DNA from: DASREM01 sp035652095 | Lineage (GTDB): Bacteria > Acidobacteriota > Terriglobia > Terriglobales > Acidobacteriaceae | Length of the DNA stretch: 64,000 nucleotides | NCBI GenBank assembly: GCA_035652095.1 | Contig: DASREM010000038.1 | Span: forward strand, 62,001 to 126,000 | Direction: 5' to 3' | Shown here: one piece after another, positions 50,879-59,974 of the stretch | Numbering within the stretch: the first letter of the stretch is position 1 | Layout: each line of letters begins with the position of its first letter | Notes under the pieces: model-generated | Seen by the model: only the letters and a program-made list of their open reading frames with translations | What the model was told of the DNA's origin: nothing | Database searches by the model: none | Made by a program: the position numbers and the translations under genes

Positions 50879-52321
50879 TCAACGAGTCGCGGTTGGTAAT
50901 GGCAGGTTGTGTACCGCCGCTTGCAGCGCGATTTCCAAATCCTCGACATGCCTCGGCTCCGTCAGGTAGCTGATGATCATCATGCGCAGGGCGCTCTCGC
51001 CGTTGACGATCGTGTCCGAGATCCAGCGTTGCCCATCGTTGGTGACCTGCTCCACGATGCCCTCATGAGCCGCTGCCTTTTGTTCTCGAGTCAACTGCCT
51101 GGACTTCAGGCGAAACGCCACGATCGGCAGCGTCTGCGGAGCCGCCAGTTCGAAGATCTCCGATGACGTGATCCAGTTTGCGAAGTCCCCAGCCAGCTTC
51201 ATCTGGCGATTGATGTGCTCCTCATAGGCTAATCGCCCGTGAACTCGCAAAGTGAGCCAGAGCTTCAACGAATTCATACGGCGCGACCATTGCGTGCTGA
51301 TCCGGGAGTTGTCCGGCAAATGCGCTCCGGCCGCTTTCGGCATGTAGGGCGCTGATACCGCAAACGCCTGCTCCAGAACTTTGGGTTGGCGGGTCAGGAT
51401 TACTCCTGCTGCAAAGGGCATCGCCAGCCACTTGTGAGGGTCCACCGTTATGGAATCGGCCAGTTCAATGCCGTCCACAACGTGGCGGTGACGGTCCGAA
51501 AAAATTGCGGAAGCTCCATAAGCGCCATCCACGTGCAGCCATAACTGATGCGTTCGGCAAATTTCAGCGATCTTGCGCAACTCATCCACGGTGCCGCAAT
51601 TGGTGCTTCCGGCCGTGGCCACAACCAGGAACGGCTGGTCGCCATTTTGCTTGTCGCTGCGAACCGCCTCCTCGAGTCTCTCCGGATCAAGTTGAAGGTC
51701 CCGGTTGACAGGGATCCGCCGCAATCCTTTTCGTCCCATGCCCAGCAATCCCGCCGACTTGTCGAGAGAGTGGTGGGCTTCCGCCGAGGCGTACGCAATG
51801 GGGCGTCCAGTGATCGCGTTCATGCCCTCTTCGATTGCATCCGGAAATGCGGAAGCCACGGCCAGCGCCATGCCGCTGAAGTTAGCTTCGTTGCCGCCGG
51901 AGGTGAATGTCCCGCTGCATTCTCCGCTCCATCCCACGCGTTCTCCGATCCAGCGCAGGGTTTCGAGTTCGATCTTGGAAGCCAACTGGGAGCGCGCGAG
52001 GGTGGCCAGTTGCGGGTTTAATGCCGCGACCAGGGCCTCGGCCAGAAATCCCATGTAAGTGGGAGTGGGGTTCATCAGGCCGAAGTAGTTTGCGCTTGGA
52101 ACGTGGAATCCCTTGTCCACCATCTCCCGGCACAGATCGTCCAGGACTTGCTTCGGATCATCCCCGGTCTCGGGCAACGGGTTGTGCAGGGGCCCGTAGG
52201 TGCGTTGTCCGGCCGGAAGTTGGACCGGCCGGTCCGGCAGGGAAGCGAAGTACTCGTCAATCCGGTCAATCAGCCGGTACCCCAGTTCGCGGCGGGTTTT
52301 GGAATCCAGTTGGAATGGCAT
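50879..52321 (-). CDS. PLP-dependent amino-acid decarboxylase (group II, DDC/GAD-like)
   Basis: The protein has 480 residues. PLP sites are His183 (AEAHHSLDK, stacking on the ring), Asp265 (WLHVDGAYGA, pyridine nitrogen) and Schiff-base Lys297 (VDPHKWLAMPF). FTSGGNEANFSGMALA binds the phosphate. The general plan equals aromatic-L-amino-acid decarboxylases; the substrate could be an aromatic amino acid, but the active-site loop cannot be judged by eye. It acts in the cytoplasm and gives an amine and CO2. It stands alone between short spacers. Confidence 0.9.
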   Translation of the reverse strand: MPFQLDSKTRRELGYRLIDRIDEYFASLPDRPVQLPAGQRTYGPLHNPLPETGDDPKQVLDDLCREMVDKGFHVPSANYFGLMNPTPTYMGFLAEALVAALNPQLATLARSQLASKIELETLRWIGERVGWSGECSGTFTSGGNEANFSGMALAVASAFPDAIEEGMNAITGRPIAYASAEAHHSLDKSAGLLGMGRKGLRRIPVNRDLQLDPERLEEAVRSDKQNGDQPFLVVATAGSTNCGTVDELRKIAEICRTHQLWLHVDGAYGASAIFSDRHRHVVDGIELADSITVDPHKWLAMPFAAGVILTRQPKVLEQAFAVSAPYMPKAAGAHLPDNSRISTQWSRRMNSLKLWLTLRVHGRLAYEEHINRQMKLAGDFANWITSSEIFELAAPQTLPIVAFRLKSRQLTREQKAAAHEGIVEQVTNDGQRWISDTIVNGESALRMMIISYLTEPRHVEDLEIALQAAVHNLPLPTATR

Positions 52322-52452
52322 AGGGATTTGATTTTAAGTATGGAGAAAAGGACGCGAACGATCTATCCGAAACTTGCGCTGAGCCGGTGAATGCGTCGGG
52401 GGGAGCTTGGTGTAAAGAAGGCAGCAGCGCCGCGTCTTACGCGACATTCGGG

Positions 52453-53694
52453 TCACACTTGCGCGATGCTCTCTTCCTTCGCTGCGTAGTGCGATTCCAC
52501 GTACTCATCGAGAATTTGGAGGAACTCCTCCACAATCTTGTCGCCTTTCAGAGTGGTGAACAAGCGTCCATCCACGTAAACCGGGGCCTTGGGTTCTTCA
52601 AAGGTTCCAGGCAAGGAAATGCCCAGGCTTGCATGCTTGGATTCTCCCGGCCCATTCACAACACAGCCCATGACCGCGACCTTCATCTCTTCAACGCCGG
52701 TGAAACGGCCCTTCCAAACCGGCATCTGGTCGCGCAGATAAGTCTGGATTTGCTCCGCCATTTCCTGGAAGAAGGTGCTGGTCGTACGCCCACAGCCCGG
52801 GCACGCCGTGACCTGCGGCGTAAAGCTGCGGATGCCCATCGACTGCAGAATCTGCTGCGCAACGCGCACTTCCTCAGTGCGGTCGCCGCCCGGCGCAGGG
52901 GTCAGCGACACGCGGATCGTGTCTCCAATTCCTTCTTGCAACAGCACACCCAACGCCGCACTCGAGGCAACAATCCCCTTCGCGCCCATGCCGGCCTCGG
53001 TGAGGCCCAGGTGTAACGGATAATCACATCGCGCCGCCAGCGAGCGATACACGTCAATGAGGTCCTGCACGCCGCTTACTTTGGCGCTCAGGATGATCTG
53101 GTCCTTGCGCAGGCCGCATTGTTGCGCCAGTTCCGCGGAATTCAGCGCGCTGACTACCATCGCTTCCATGGTTACTTCGCGCGCATCTTTGGGCTCAGGC
53201 AGCCGCGAGTTCTCGTCCATCATGCGGGTAAGCAGCGCCTGGTCGAGCGATCCCCAGTTGACCCCGATGCGCACCGGTTTCTGGTTCTCGACCGCAACTT
53301 CGATCATGGTGCGGAAGTTCGCGTCGTCCTTGCGGCCAATGCCGACATTGCCCGGGTTGATCCGGTACTTTGCCAGCGCCCGGGCGCACTCGGGATATTT
53401 CTTCAGCAGAAGGTGCCCGTTGTAGTGAAAGTCGCCCACCACCGGGACGTGAACTCCCATTTTGTCGAGTTGCTCGACGATGGGTGCGACTGCCGCAGCC
53501 GCTTCTTCGTTATTCACCGTCACCCGCACCAGTTCCGATCCGGCGCGGGCCAGGGCTGCGGTTTGCTTTACGGTGGAAGCGATGTCGGCGGTATCGGTAT
53601 TGGTCATCGACTGCACCACAACGGGTGCATCGCTGCCGACTCGAACCCCGCCCACCAAAGCGGTCACGGTTTTTCTACGTTGGATATTTGCCAT
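52453..53694 (-). CDS. ispG: 4-hydroxy-3-methylbut-2-enyl diphosphate synthase (flavodoxin/ferredoxin)
   Basis: The protein has 413 residues and is complete for the bacterial two-domain form. The N-terminal TIM barrel begins at VGGVRVGSDAPVVVQSMTNTDT; the 4Fe-4S ligands are in CPGCGRT and GCVVNGPGE near the C-terminus. It makes HMBPP in the MEP isoprenoid pathway. It is followed on the same strand by rseP, dxr, cdsA and uppS upstream of it, an envelope/isoprenoid block. A dispersed repeat lies between ispG and rseP. Confidence 0.96.
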   Translation of the reverse strand: MANIQRRKTVTALVGGVRVGSDAPVVVQSMTNTDTADIASTVKQTAALARAGSELVRVTVNNEEAAAAVAPIVEQLDKMGVHVPVVGDFHYNGHLLLKKYPECARALAKYRINPGNVGIGRKDDANFRTMIEVAVENQKPVRIGVNWGSLDQALLTRMMDENSRLPEPKDAREVTMEAMVVSALNSAELAQQCGLRKDQIILSAKVSGVQDLIDVYRSLAARCDYPLHLGLTEAGMGAKGIVASSAALGVLLQEGIGDTIRVSLTPAPGGDRTEEVRVAQQILQSMGIRSFTPQVTACPGCGRTTSTFFQEMAEQIQTYLRDQMPVWKGRFTGVEEMKVAVMGCVVNGPGESKHASLGISLPGTFEEPKAPVYVDGRLFTTLKGDKIVEEFLQILDEYVESHYAAKEESIAQV

Positions 53695-53762
53695 GCGGAA
53701 TCTTTAGTTTAGCACGCAAGATTATCTGTTGGTGAGCGTCTGCTTCCTTTGTGGTCCTTGGT

Positions 53763-53802
53763 GTCCTTGGTGGTTTAAAAAAGTTCTTAAACCACAAAGG
53801 AC
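53763..53802. repeat. Inverted repeat, ACCACAAAGGAC family
   Basis: GTCCTTGGTGGTTTA (53763-53777) pairs with TAAACCACAAAGGAC (53788-53802), one mismatch in 15, around a ten-base A/T-rich loop. It lies in the rseP-ispG gap. Sequence and shape match a family seen again at 56435-56511. Confidence 0.7.
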
Positions 53803-53822
53803 ACGAAGTCTCACGAAGAAAG

Positions 53823-53850
53823 CTCCGTGAAACTCAGTGTCCTCTGTGGT
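53823..53850. repeat. Direct repeat unit, copy 1
   Basis: This 28-base unit reads from CTCCGTGAAACTC to CCTCTGTGGT. It differs at three positions from the unit at 56483-56510. Confidence 0.7.
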
Positions 53851-53859
53851 GAAGAGACT

Positions 53860-55203
53860 TTAAGGCAGATGCTGTGTCAACCCGGGAATCGTCTTCACCA
53901 GGTCGTTGTAGATCACCATCACGGCGAACAGTACCAGGAACACGAACGCGGCCTGGTAGATCCGTTCCTTGATCGGGATGCTGATATCCCGCCGCATCAC
54001 GCTCTCGACAAACAGTAACAAAATAACCCCGCCATCCAGGATAGGAATGGGCAAAAGATTAAAAATACCAAGGTTCAGGCTGATCGCAGCAGTCAACGCC
54101 ATCAACGGCGTCCAGCCTTTTTCGCTGGCAGCCTGGCCCGCAGCGCGCCCGATCCCTATCGGTCCTTCGATGGTGCGAATCGAAACCTTGTGCCGTACTA
54201 GCTTCTGCACCAGTTCCAGGATCAGGAGAGACGTCTTCTTGTTTTCTTCCAGTGAGCGATTGAACGCTGCAGTGAAAGGCAGGCTCCCGACTTTCGTAGG
54301 AATGCTTTGAATACCGATCCGGTAACGCTTTTCCTTGGCTCCTTCCACGTTGGCGAGTACCGGCTGCACATGGAAGGTCATCTGCTTTCCGTCGCGCAGC
54401 ACCGTCAGATCGATCGGCTTGTCCTTGGTTTGCTTGAGGGTTTGGATCATCTGCGCAATGGCCTTTACCGGCTTGCCGTCCAGCGAGATGATCTCGTCGC
54501 CTTCGCGAATCCCGGCCTTTTCCGCCGGCATGCCCGACTCAAGGTCGGTCACGATATTAGGCTGGTCTGGTACCCACCCGGCATAACCCATCTGCGAGAT
54601 GCCAATCGCCTCCGGGGTAATGGTCTTTTCCAGAACTTTGTCCCCGCGCTGCACTTCAATGCTCAGCGGCTGGTTAGGATTGAGCATGATTTTCGGATCG
54701 ACCTGCTCCCAGGTCGGATTCGATACATCGTCGATCCGAACAATCCGGTCCCCGGCCTGCAAGCCCAATTTCGATGCGGGTGAGTCGTCTTCCACCCACC
54801 CCAGCACCGCGGGCTGGTACATGAAGACCGGATATTCGAAGTGGAGCATGTACACGCTTGTAAGAAGTCCGATGGCGAGCAGAATGTTCATCGCCGGCCC
54901 GGCAATTGCGATGATGAAGCGGTGCCACCGCGGATGGGACAGGAACTCGGCCGGATCCCCGGTCCGTTCGTCCATGGGATTCTCGCCGCTCATCTTCACG
55001 TACCCGCCGAGCGGGATCGCGCTGATGCGATAGTCGGTCTCTCCGCGGCGAAAGCCCAGCAGACGCTTTCCAAAACCGATGGAGAACACCTCAACCCGAA
55101 CCCCCAGCAACTTGGCCGCAGCGTAGTGGCCAAATTCGTGGATCAGGATCATGAATCCCAGTACCACCCCGACAGCGAAGACAGCCGTAAGAAATCCTGA
55201 CAT
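53860..55203 (-). CDS. rseP: Site-2 intramembrane protease RseP
   Basis: The protein has 447 residues. The zinc motif H22-E-F-G-H26 (ILIHEFGHYAA) lies in the first membrane helix and a second helix carries the other ligand region NLLPIPILDGG. Two PDZ domains lie between (AVLGWVEDDSPASKLGLQAGDRIV and ESGMPAEKAGIREGDEIISL). It cleaves anti-sigma factors inside the inner membrane. It is encoded between dxr and ispG, the usual order in this lineage. Confidence 0.95.
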   Translation of the reverse strand: MSGFLTAVFAVGVVLGFMILIHEFGHYAAAKLLGVRVEVFSIGFGKRLLGFRRGETDYRISAIPLGGYVKMSGENPMDERTGDPAEFLSHPRWHRFIIAIAGPAMNILLAIGLLTSVYMLHFEYPVFMYQPAVLGWVEDDSPASKLGLQAGDRIVRIDDVSNPTWEQVDPKIMLNPNQPLSIEVQRGDKVLEKTITPEAIGISQMGYAGWVPDQPNIVTDLESGMPAEKAGIREGDEIISLDGKPVKAIAQMIQTLKQTKDKPIDLTVLRDGKQMTFHVQPVLANVEGAKEKRYRIGIQSIPTKVGSLPFTAAFNRSLEENKKTSLLILELVQKLVRHKVSIRTIEGPIGIGRAAGQAASEKGWTPLMALTAAISLNLGIFNLLPIPILDGGVILLLFVESVMRRDISIPIKERIYQAAFVFLVLFAVMVIYNDLVKTIPGLTQHLP

Positions 55204-55212
55204 AAATTTGCG

Positions 55213-56421
55213 TTATTCCCCTGTAACTACCGAGGCTGGCCGCAAGACCCGGGAGCTATCGCCAATTCGCGCCACCTGTTCGTGGGCGAGCTGCCGCGCC
55301 TCCGTGTCCGCCTCAAGCACCTGTCTTATAGATTCCAATTTTGACGTTTTCGTTTCATCCAGGACTTTTTCAATGACTCGGGGGATCTGATCGAAGCGGA
55401 TCAATCTGTCCAGAAAAGCCGCCACTGCCACTTCATCGGCGGCATTGAGTGCGACCGGTTTCGCTCCACCTGCTTCTGCCGCTACATAGGCGAGGGCCAG
55501 GCAAGGGAATTTTTCCATATTGGGCGGGGCGAATTCGAGGTGTCGTAAGTCCATGACCGGGAAGCGCATGCTCGAAGGTATGCGCTCCGGATAGGTCAAT
55601 GCATACAGAATCGGCAGGCGCATGTCCGTGACTGAAAATTGAGCAAGTATGCTGCCATCTACAAACTCGACCATGGAATGGATGGTCGACTGGGGGTGCA
55701 CAATCACTTTCACCTGCTGCACCGGCAAGTTGAACAAACGACAAGCCTCGATCACTTCGAAACCCTTGTTCATCAAGGTGGCGGAGTCGATGGTGATGCG
55801 CCGCCCCATCTTCCAGGTGGGGTGATCGAGCGCTTGATCCACAGTAATGGATGAAAATTGCGCCTTGGGTGTGTTCCGGAATGGTCCACCGGAGGCGGTG
55901 AGCCAGATGCTCTGCACTTCTTCCATGCGCCCGCCACGCAGGCACTGGTGTACCGCGTTGTGCTCGCTGTCGATTGGAAGCAGGGCTTTGCCTTGGCGAC
56001 GCGCCTCGGCGGTGATCAGTTCGCCCGCGGCCACCAGGCATTCTTTGTTCGCGAGCCCGAGAGTCTTTCCGGCGCGCACGGCTTCGTAGGTCGCTTCCAG
56101 TCCCGCGACACCGACGATGGCGCTCACCACGAATCCGACATCGCGATGAGTTGCGACGCGTACAGTGCCGGCAGCGCCGTGAACTACTTCGATGCCTTCG
56201 ATTCCGGCAGACTTGAGTCGTGCGCGTACCTCATCAGCGTCTTTTTCATTCGCGAGAGAGAGCACCTTGGGTCGCCAGCGTGTGGCTTGCTCAAAAGCCA
56301 GTTCGAGATTGGACCCGGCAGCAAGGGAAACAATGCGAAAGCGCTCCGGGTAAGACTCGACCACGCTCAACGTGCTGCGACCGATCGAACCGGTCGAACC
56401 AAGAATGGCAATGTTTCTCAT
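55213..56421 (-). CDS. dxr: 1-deoxy-D-xylulose 5-phosphate reductoisomerase
   Basis: The protein has 402 residues. The NADPH motif is GSTGSIGRSTL near the start; LLPIDSEHNAVHQCL carries metal-ligand Asp and Glu and the substrate loop; SGGPFRNTP and HPTWKMGRRITIDSATLMNKGFEVIEA are hallmarks. It makes MEP in isoprenoid synthesis. ATG 56421 is chosen because MRNIAILGSTGSIG starts right at the fold; the ribosome binding site is weak, and a repeat sits just upstream. Confidence 0.96.
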   Translation of the reverse strand: MRNIAILGSTGSIGRSTLSVVESYPERFRIVSLAAGSNLELAFEQATRWRPKVLSLANEKDADEVRARLKSAGIEGIEVVHGAAGTVRVATHRDVGFVVSAIVGVAGLEATYEAVRAGKTLGLANKECLVAAGELITAEARRQGKALLPIDSEHNAVHQCLRGGRMEEVQSIWLTASGGPFRNTPKAQFSSITVDQALDHPTWKMGRRITIDSATLMNKGFEVIEACRLFNLPVQQVKVIVHPQSTIHSMVEFVDGSILAQFSVTDMRLPILYALTYPERIPSSMRFPVMDLRHLEFAPPNMEKFPCLALAYVAAEAGGAKPVALNAADEVAVAAFLDRLIRFDQIPRVIEKVLDETKTSKLESIRQVLEADTEARQLAHEQVARIGDSSRVLRPASVVTGE

Positions 56422-56434
56422 GAGCAAAAAGAAA

Positions 56435-56511
56435 AACCACAGAGGGCATTGAGGAGCACGGGGGAGATGGCGACTGTAAAACCTCCGTGATCCTCAGCGT
56501 CCTCTGTGGTT
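56435..56511. repeat. Inverted repeat of the AACCACAGAGG family, with direct repeat copy 2
   Basis: AACCACAGAGG (56435-56445) and CCTCTGTGGTT (56501-56511) are perfectly complementary over 11 bases. The right part (56483-56510) repeats the unit at 53823-53850 with three differences in 28. It fills the cdsA-dxr gap. Confidence 0.75.
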
Positions 56512-56524
56512 AAACTGCGTTGTA

Positions 56525-57427
56525 TCATTGCATTACGCGCCAAACCGCATAGTACCACAGCACCGGAGCGGCAAAGAGCAGGGCATCAATTCGATCCAGC
56601 ATGCCGCCATGTCCGGGAAGGATCGCGCCCGAATCCTTCACCCCCGCACCGCGCTTGATCAGGGACTCGACCAAATCTCCTAACTGGGCTGCGACGTTGA
56701 GCGCCGCGGTCAGCAGCAGGGCCGGCAGCAACGGAGGTCTCTGCAAGGCAAAAAATCCGTCCCGGCGCTCGATCAGGTGCGCATTCAGCAGGGCCGTGCT
56801 GATGGGCAGTGCATAGTTATAGAGCAACATGCCGACCACGAGACTTGCAATCAGCGAAGCAAGCGCCCCCTCCCAGGTTTTCTTGGGGCTGATACGCGGC
56901 GACATCAAATGCCGTCCCAGGGACTTACCGACGAAATAAGCGAAGATGTCTCCCGCCCACACCACCAGCAGCAGGTACATGAGCAGAAAAGCGCCCGACC
57001 ACTGCTGCCGGATTTCCACCAGGAACGCCATCGGCATCGCCGCATAAACAAACGCGAATGCCGAAGTGGAAGCCGCCGGATAGGATTGCGAAAGGTCTTC
57101 GCGGATCATGCCGATCACCAGAAAAACAAATGGCGCAATCACGGCCGCGAAGGCCACGGTGTAGATGAATATCGCCGTGGAGAGCAACGGCTTTTGATTG
57201 CCGGGGTCAATGGCAAGAAGAACAAAAAACAAAGCTACAAAGACGAATGTGGAACGGCGAAATGGGCGAACGCCGTAGGCCTTCACCAGCTCAAGGAATT
57301 CGTGGACGGTCAGCAACGCGACAACTCCCGCCACAATCGCCAGCAGCGGAACCGGCGCTTTCAGGATCAACAGCAGAACGATTGGAATCAGGACAACCGC
57401 GGTGAGGATCCGTTTCAGCAGGTGCAA
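56525..57427 (-). CDS. cdsA: Phosphatidate cytidylyltransferase
   Basis: The protein has 300 residues and about eight membrane helices. The C-terminal signature of CTP:phosphatidate cytidylyltransferases is visible as SLIKRGAGVKDSGAILPGHGGMLDRIDALLF. AGDIFAYFVGKSLGRH and SPKKTWEGALAS are the other conserved parts. It makes CDP-diacylglycerol for phospholipids. Start TTG 57427 lies six bases after the uppS stop, with GGAG overlapping the end of uppS. Confidence 0.95.
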   Translation of the reverse strand: MHLLKRILTAVVLIPIVLLLILKAPVPLLAIVAGVVALLTVHEFLELVKAYGVRPFRRSTFVFVALFFVLLAIDPGNQKPLLSTAIFIYTVAFAAVIAPFVFLVIGMIREDLSQSYPAASTSAFAFVYAAMPMAFLVEIRQQWSGAFLLMYLLLVVWAGDIFAYFVGKSLGRHLMSPRISPKKTWEGALASLIASLVVGMLLYNYALPISTALLNAHLIERRDGFFALQRPPLLPALLLTAALNVAAQLGDLVESLIKRGAGVKDSGAILPGHGGMLDRIDALLFAAPVLWYYAVWRVMQ

Positions 57428-57433
57428 GCCGGG

Positions 57434-58249
57434 TCAGCTCCGCGCCGACCGCGAGGTGTGATGGTCGGAAGGAGCGTCGGCAAGCCCGCCATACCGCCGC
57501 TCCCGCTTCTGGTATTCGACGATACCTTGCAACAGATGGGTACCGCGAAACTCAGGCCACAGGGTAGGTGTCACATAGATCTCGGCATAAGCGAGTTGCC
57601 ATAAGAGAAAGTTGCTCAGCCGCATTTCGCCGCTGGTGCGAATCACCAGGTCGGGATCGGGCAGGTGCCCGGTGTAAAGATTCTGCGATACCGCATCTTC
57701 GTCAATCTGCATGTGATCGAGGCCGCCATTGCTCAGCGCGGCATCCACGATCGACTTAAAAGCGTCCACCAGCTCCGAGCGCGCGCTGTAATTCAGCGCG
57801 AGCGTCAGGATCATGCCATTGTTCCTGGCTGTGGCATCCTGCGCCCACTGCATCTTTTCCTGCACCGGCTTCGGCAGTTCGTGCCGGCGCCCGATGTACT
57901 GCAGTTGAATGTTGTTCTTGTTGAGCGTGGGCACTTCCTGCTTTAGATAACGGCTGAGCAGGCTCATCAGGAAGTCGACTTCGGTTTTCGGCCGCTTCTT
58001 CCAGTTCTCTTCGGAGAAGGCGTAGAGCGTGAGAGCGTGTATTCCTATGCGGGCCGCGGTTTCCACCGTCGAGCGCACCGATGCGACCCCGGCCCGGTGC
58101 CCGGCCACGCGCGGCAGGTGCCGCCGCTTGGCCCAGCGTCCGTTCCCATCCATGATGATCGCGATGTGCTTTGGGAGCCGTGCCGGATCGAGCTCTCGGT
58201 AAACTTCCGCTTCCTTGCGATCCAGCCCGGCAGGAATTGTTCCCTGCAA
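57434..58249 (-). CDS. uppS: Undecaprenyl diphosphate synthase (di-trans,poly-cis)
   Basis: The protein has 271 residues. The catalytic block is IIMDGNGRWAKRR (Asp34), then GHRAGVASVR, LTLYAFSEENWKRP-type LYAFSEENWKKRP, and the substrate-binding DLVIRTSGEMRLSNFLLWQLAYAEIY. It makes the C55 carrier for peptidoglycan and for the EPS repeat units of this window. Start TTG 58249 has AGAGG upstream. The C-terminal 25 residues (YGGLADAPSDHHTSRSARS) look non-conserved. Confidence 0.96.
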   Translation of the reverse strand: MQGTIPAGLDRKEAEVYRELDPARLPKHIAIIMDGNGRWAKRRHLPRVAGHRAGVASVRSTVETAARIGIHALTLYAFSEENWKKRPKTEVDFLMSLLSRYLKQEVPTLNKNNIQLQYIGRRHELPKPVQEKMQWAQDATARNNGMILTLALNYSARSELVDAFKSIVDAALSNGGLDHMQIDEDAVSQNLYTGHLPDPDLVIRTSGEMRLSNFLLWQLAYAEIYVTPTLWPEFRGTHLLQGIVEYQKRERRYGGLADAPSDHHTSRSARS

Positions 58250-58468
58250 GCTAACCTCTTCTGCAAGCTGAAGCTAACACACGGAAAGGGGTGCTCGCAA
58301 TGACGCCGTAAAACGGGAAAACGTGCGCACACAAGCGTGACGGTCCATGAAGCAATTGTCATTCCGACCAAGCCGGAGCGAATGCGACCCGAGTCCGCTT
58401 TCCGGGCTGGAAGGTAATATGCCTGCCGGACGCTTCGGCGAGTTCGCTACACGGGCTTCGCAAGAACG

Positions 58469-59509
58469 TCAGCGTTCTTTCAACTCCTCCAACACTACAT
58501 CCAGATCAATCTTCTCCGTCCAGCGCAACACGGTCAGAGGAGTCTTGACCCCTACGCGCGCATCGGTCAGCAGCCGATGCAGATCATCCACTCCCGCCAC
58601 CGCCTTTCCATCCAGACTGACGATGACATCGCCTTCGCGAATGCCCGCTCGTTTGGCGGGACTATGGTCTTCGACGGCGACCACCACGATCCCGCTCTCG
58701 TGCGGCAGATCGTAAAAACGCACCACTCGCCGGGGCAGCGGCACCGTCTGCGCGGAGACGCCGATGTAGCTTCTTCGAATCCGCCCTTCGGTCAGCAACC
58801 GGCTGGCAACAAATTTTGCGGTGTTGATCCCGATGGCGAAACAAAGCCCTTGGGCTCCCATGATGGTCGCGGTATTGACGCCCACGACTGTTCCATCCGA
58901 GGTCACCAGCGGCCCGCCCGAATTCCCCGGGTTCAAAGAAGCGTCGGTCTGGATGACATCATCGATCAGGCGCCCGGAATACGAGCGCAACGAACGTCCC
59001 AGCGCGCTCACCACGCCAGCGGTCACGGTGTATTGAAAACCGTATGGATTGCCGATGGCGATGGCAAGCTGCCCCACGCGCAATTTTTGCGAATCGCCGA
59101 GCGGCGCCGCCATCAGCCCGGGTCCTTCGATTCGAATGACCGCCAAGTCGGTCGCGGGATCGTCGCCAATGATAGTGGCAGGGAAATGGCGCCCATCCGC
59201 CAGCGCAACCGCGATGCGCCTGGCATCGTGAACCACGTGGCTGTTCGTAAGAATCAGGCCATCCGGCGTAAACACAAATCCCGAGCCGCCACCCTGACGT
59301 TCGCCGGGCTCGCCGGAGCGATTGCGTGGGGAAGCTTGGGTGACGTCAATTTTGACCACCGATGGGCTGACCTTTTCCGAAGCCGTTACGACAGCATGGG
59401 AATAAGCGTCGAGCAGAACCGAATCGTCGATTGCTCCAACCGAGCCCGGCTGAGATAAAAGCGAAGACGAGTCGGCGAGGGGGGAAAAGAAATGATTGTC
59501 GTGAGCCAC
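58469..59509 (-). CDS. HtrA/DegP-like S1C serine protease with PDZ
   Basis: The protein has about 346 residues from GTG 59509 (MAHDNHFFSPL...). The catalytic triad is His91 (TNSHVV), Asp121 (ATDLAVI) and Ser197 (NPGNSGGPL); a single PDZ domain follows (GIVVVAVEDHSPAKRAGIREGDVIVSLDG). No signal peptide is evident, unlike periplasmic DegP, so it may be cytoplasmic or exported by another route. The open frame extends to 59725 but that part is not protein-like; the true start is uncertain. Confidence 0.85.
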   Translation of the reverse strand: MAHDNHFFSPLADSSSLLSQPGSVGAIDDSVLLDAYSHAVVTASEKVSPSVVKIDVTQASPRNRSGEPGERQGGGSGFVFTPDGLILTNSHVVHDARRIAVALADGRHFPATIIGDDPATDLAVIRIEGPGLMAAPLGDSQKLRVGQLAIAIGNPYGFQYTVTAGVVSALGRSLRSYSGRLIDDVIQTDASLNPGNSGGPLVTSDGTVVGVNTATIMGAQGLCFAIGINTAKFVASRLLTEGRIRRSYIGVSAQTVPLPRRVVRFYDLPHESGIVVVAVEDHSPAKRAGIREGDVIVSLDGKAVAGVDDLHRLLTDARVGVKTPLTVLRWTEKIDLDVVLEELKER

Positions 59510-59974
59510 AATGCATAGATGAAGAGGCGGTGCTTGCGGATGCAGGTTGCGTCTGAGGGGTAGGGACACCGTCCCGGTCGGGGCTGCCTCCCTTTCCCAT
59601 TCCGTCCCGGCACGGAAGGGTCGGCAAGGGCGAAACCGAAGCAAGATCCGTACGGACGACCAGACTTGCCGGGGGGCCTCTTCTCGTGCCGGCGGGGGAC
59701 TAGTATTCCGAGTTTGGCATTCCAACCCTCGCCCAGGATGGCCCGCGCGGGCGTTCTGCTGCCCCAGGTTCGCGTCCAGGGGTGACCACCAGGGAAAAAC
59801 TCTATCCGCCGACTTCGCGTGGCTTAAATCGCCTTTAATGGATAAATTAGCTTATAGCATATGTAATATTGTCAATACTGTATGTACAATACGTTATATG
59901 TATTGAGTCTTCAGGTAGGTAGGAGCAAATCTGGGAGTGTGGACCTTAGGCGGGGCTAACGGTACTCCACTAGG
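59510..59974. other. Intergenic region between protease and hemerythrin-like genes
   Basis: Apart from the AT-rich element (59835-59910) I see no gene. Part of the stretch (59510-59725) is in frame with the protease but looks like leader sequence. Confidence 0.45.
59835..59910 (-). promoter_or_regulatory. AT-rich element with extended -10 motif and palindrome
   Basis: This stretch is strikingly AT-rich within GC-rich surroundings. On the minus strand it holds TTGACA (59875-59870) and TGC-TATAAG (59859-59851), an extended -10, though the spacing of 13 is too short for the pair. CAATAC-GTTATAT-GTATTG (59887-59905) is a perfect inverted repeat and could be an operator. It lies upstream of the protease gene. 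Confidence 0.45.

Noticed and set aside
50697..50882. A 61-codon minus-strand frame between the di-heme and decarboxylase genes
   Set aside because: It overlaps the decarboxylase stop, has no ribosome binding site and its product has no recognisable pattern.
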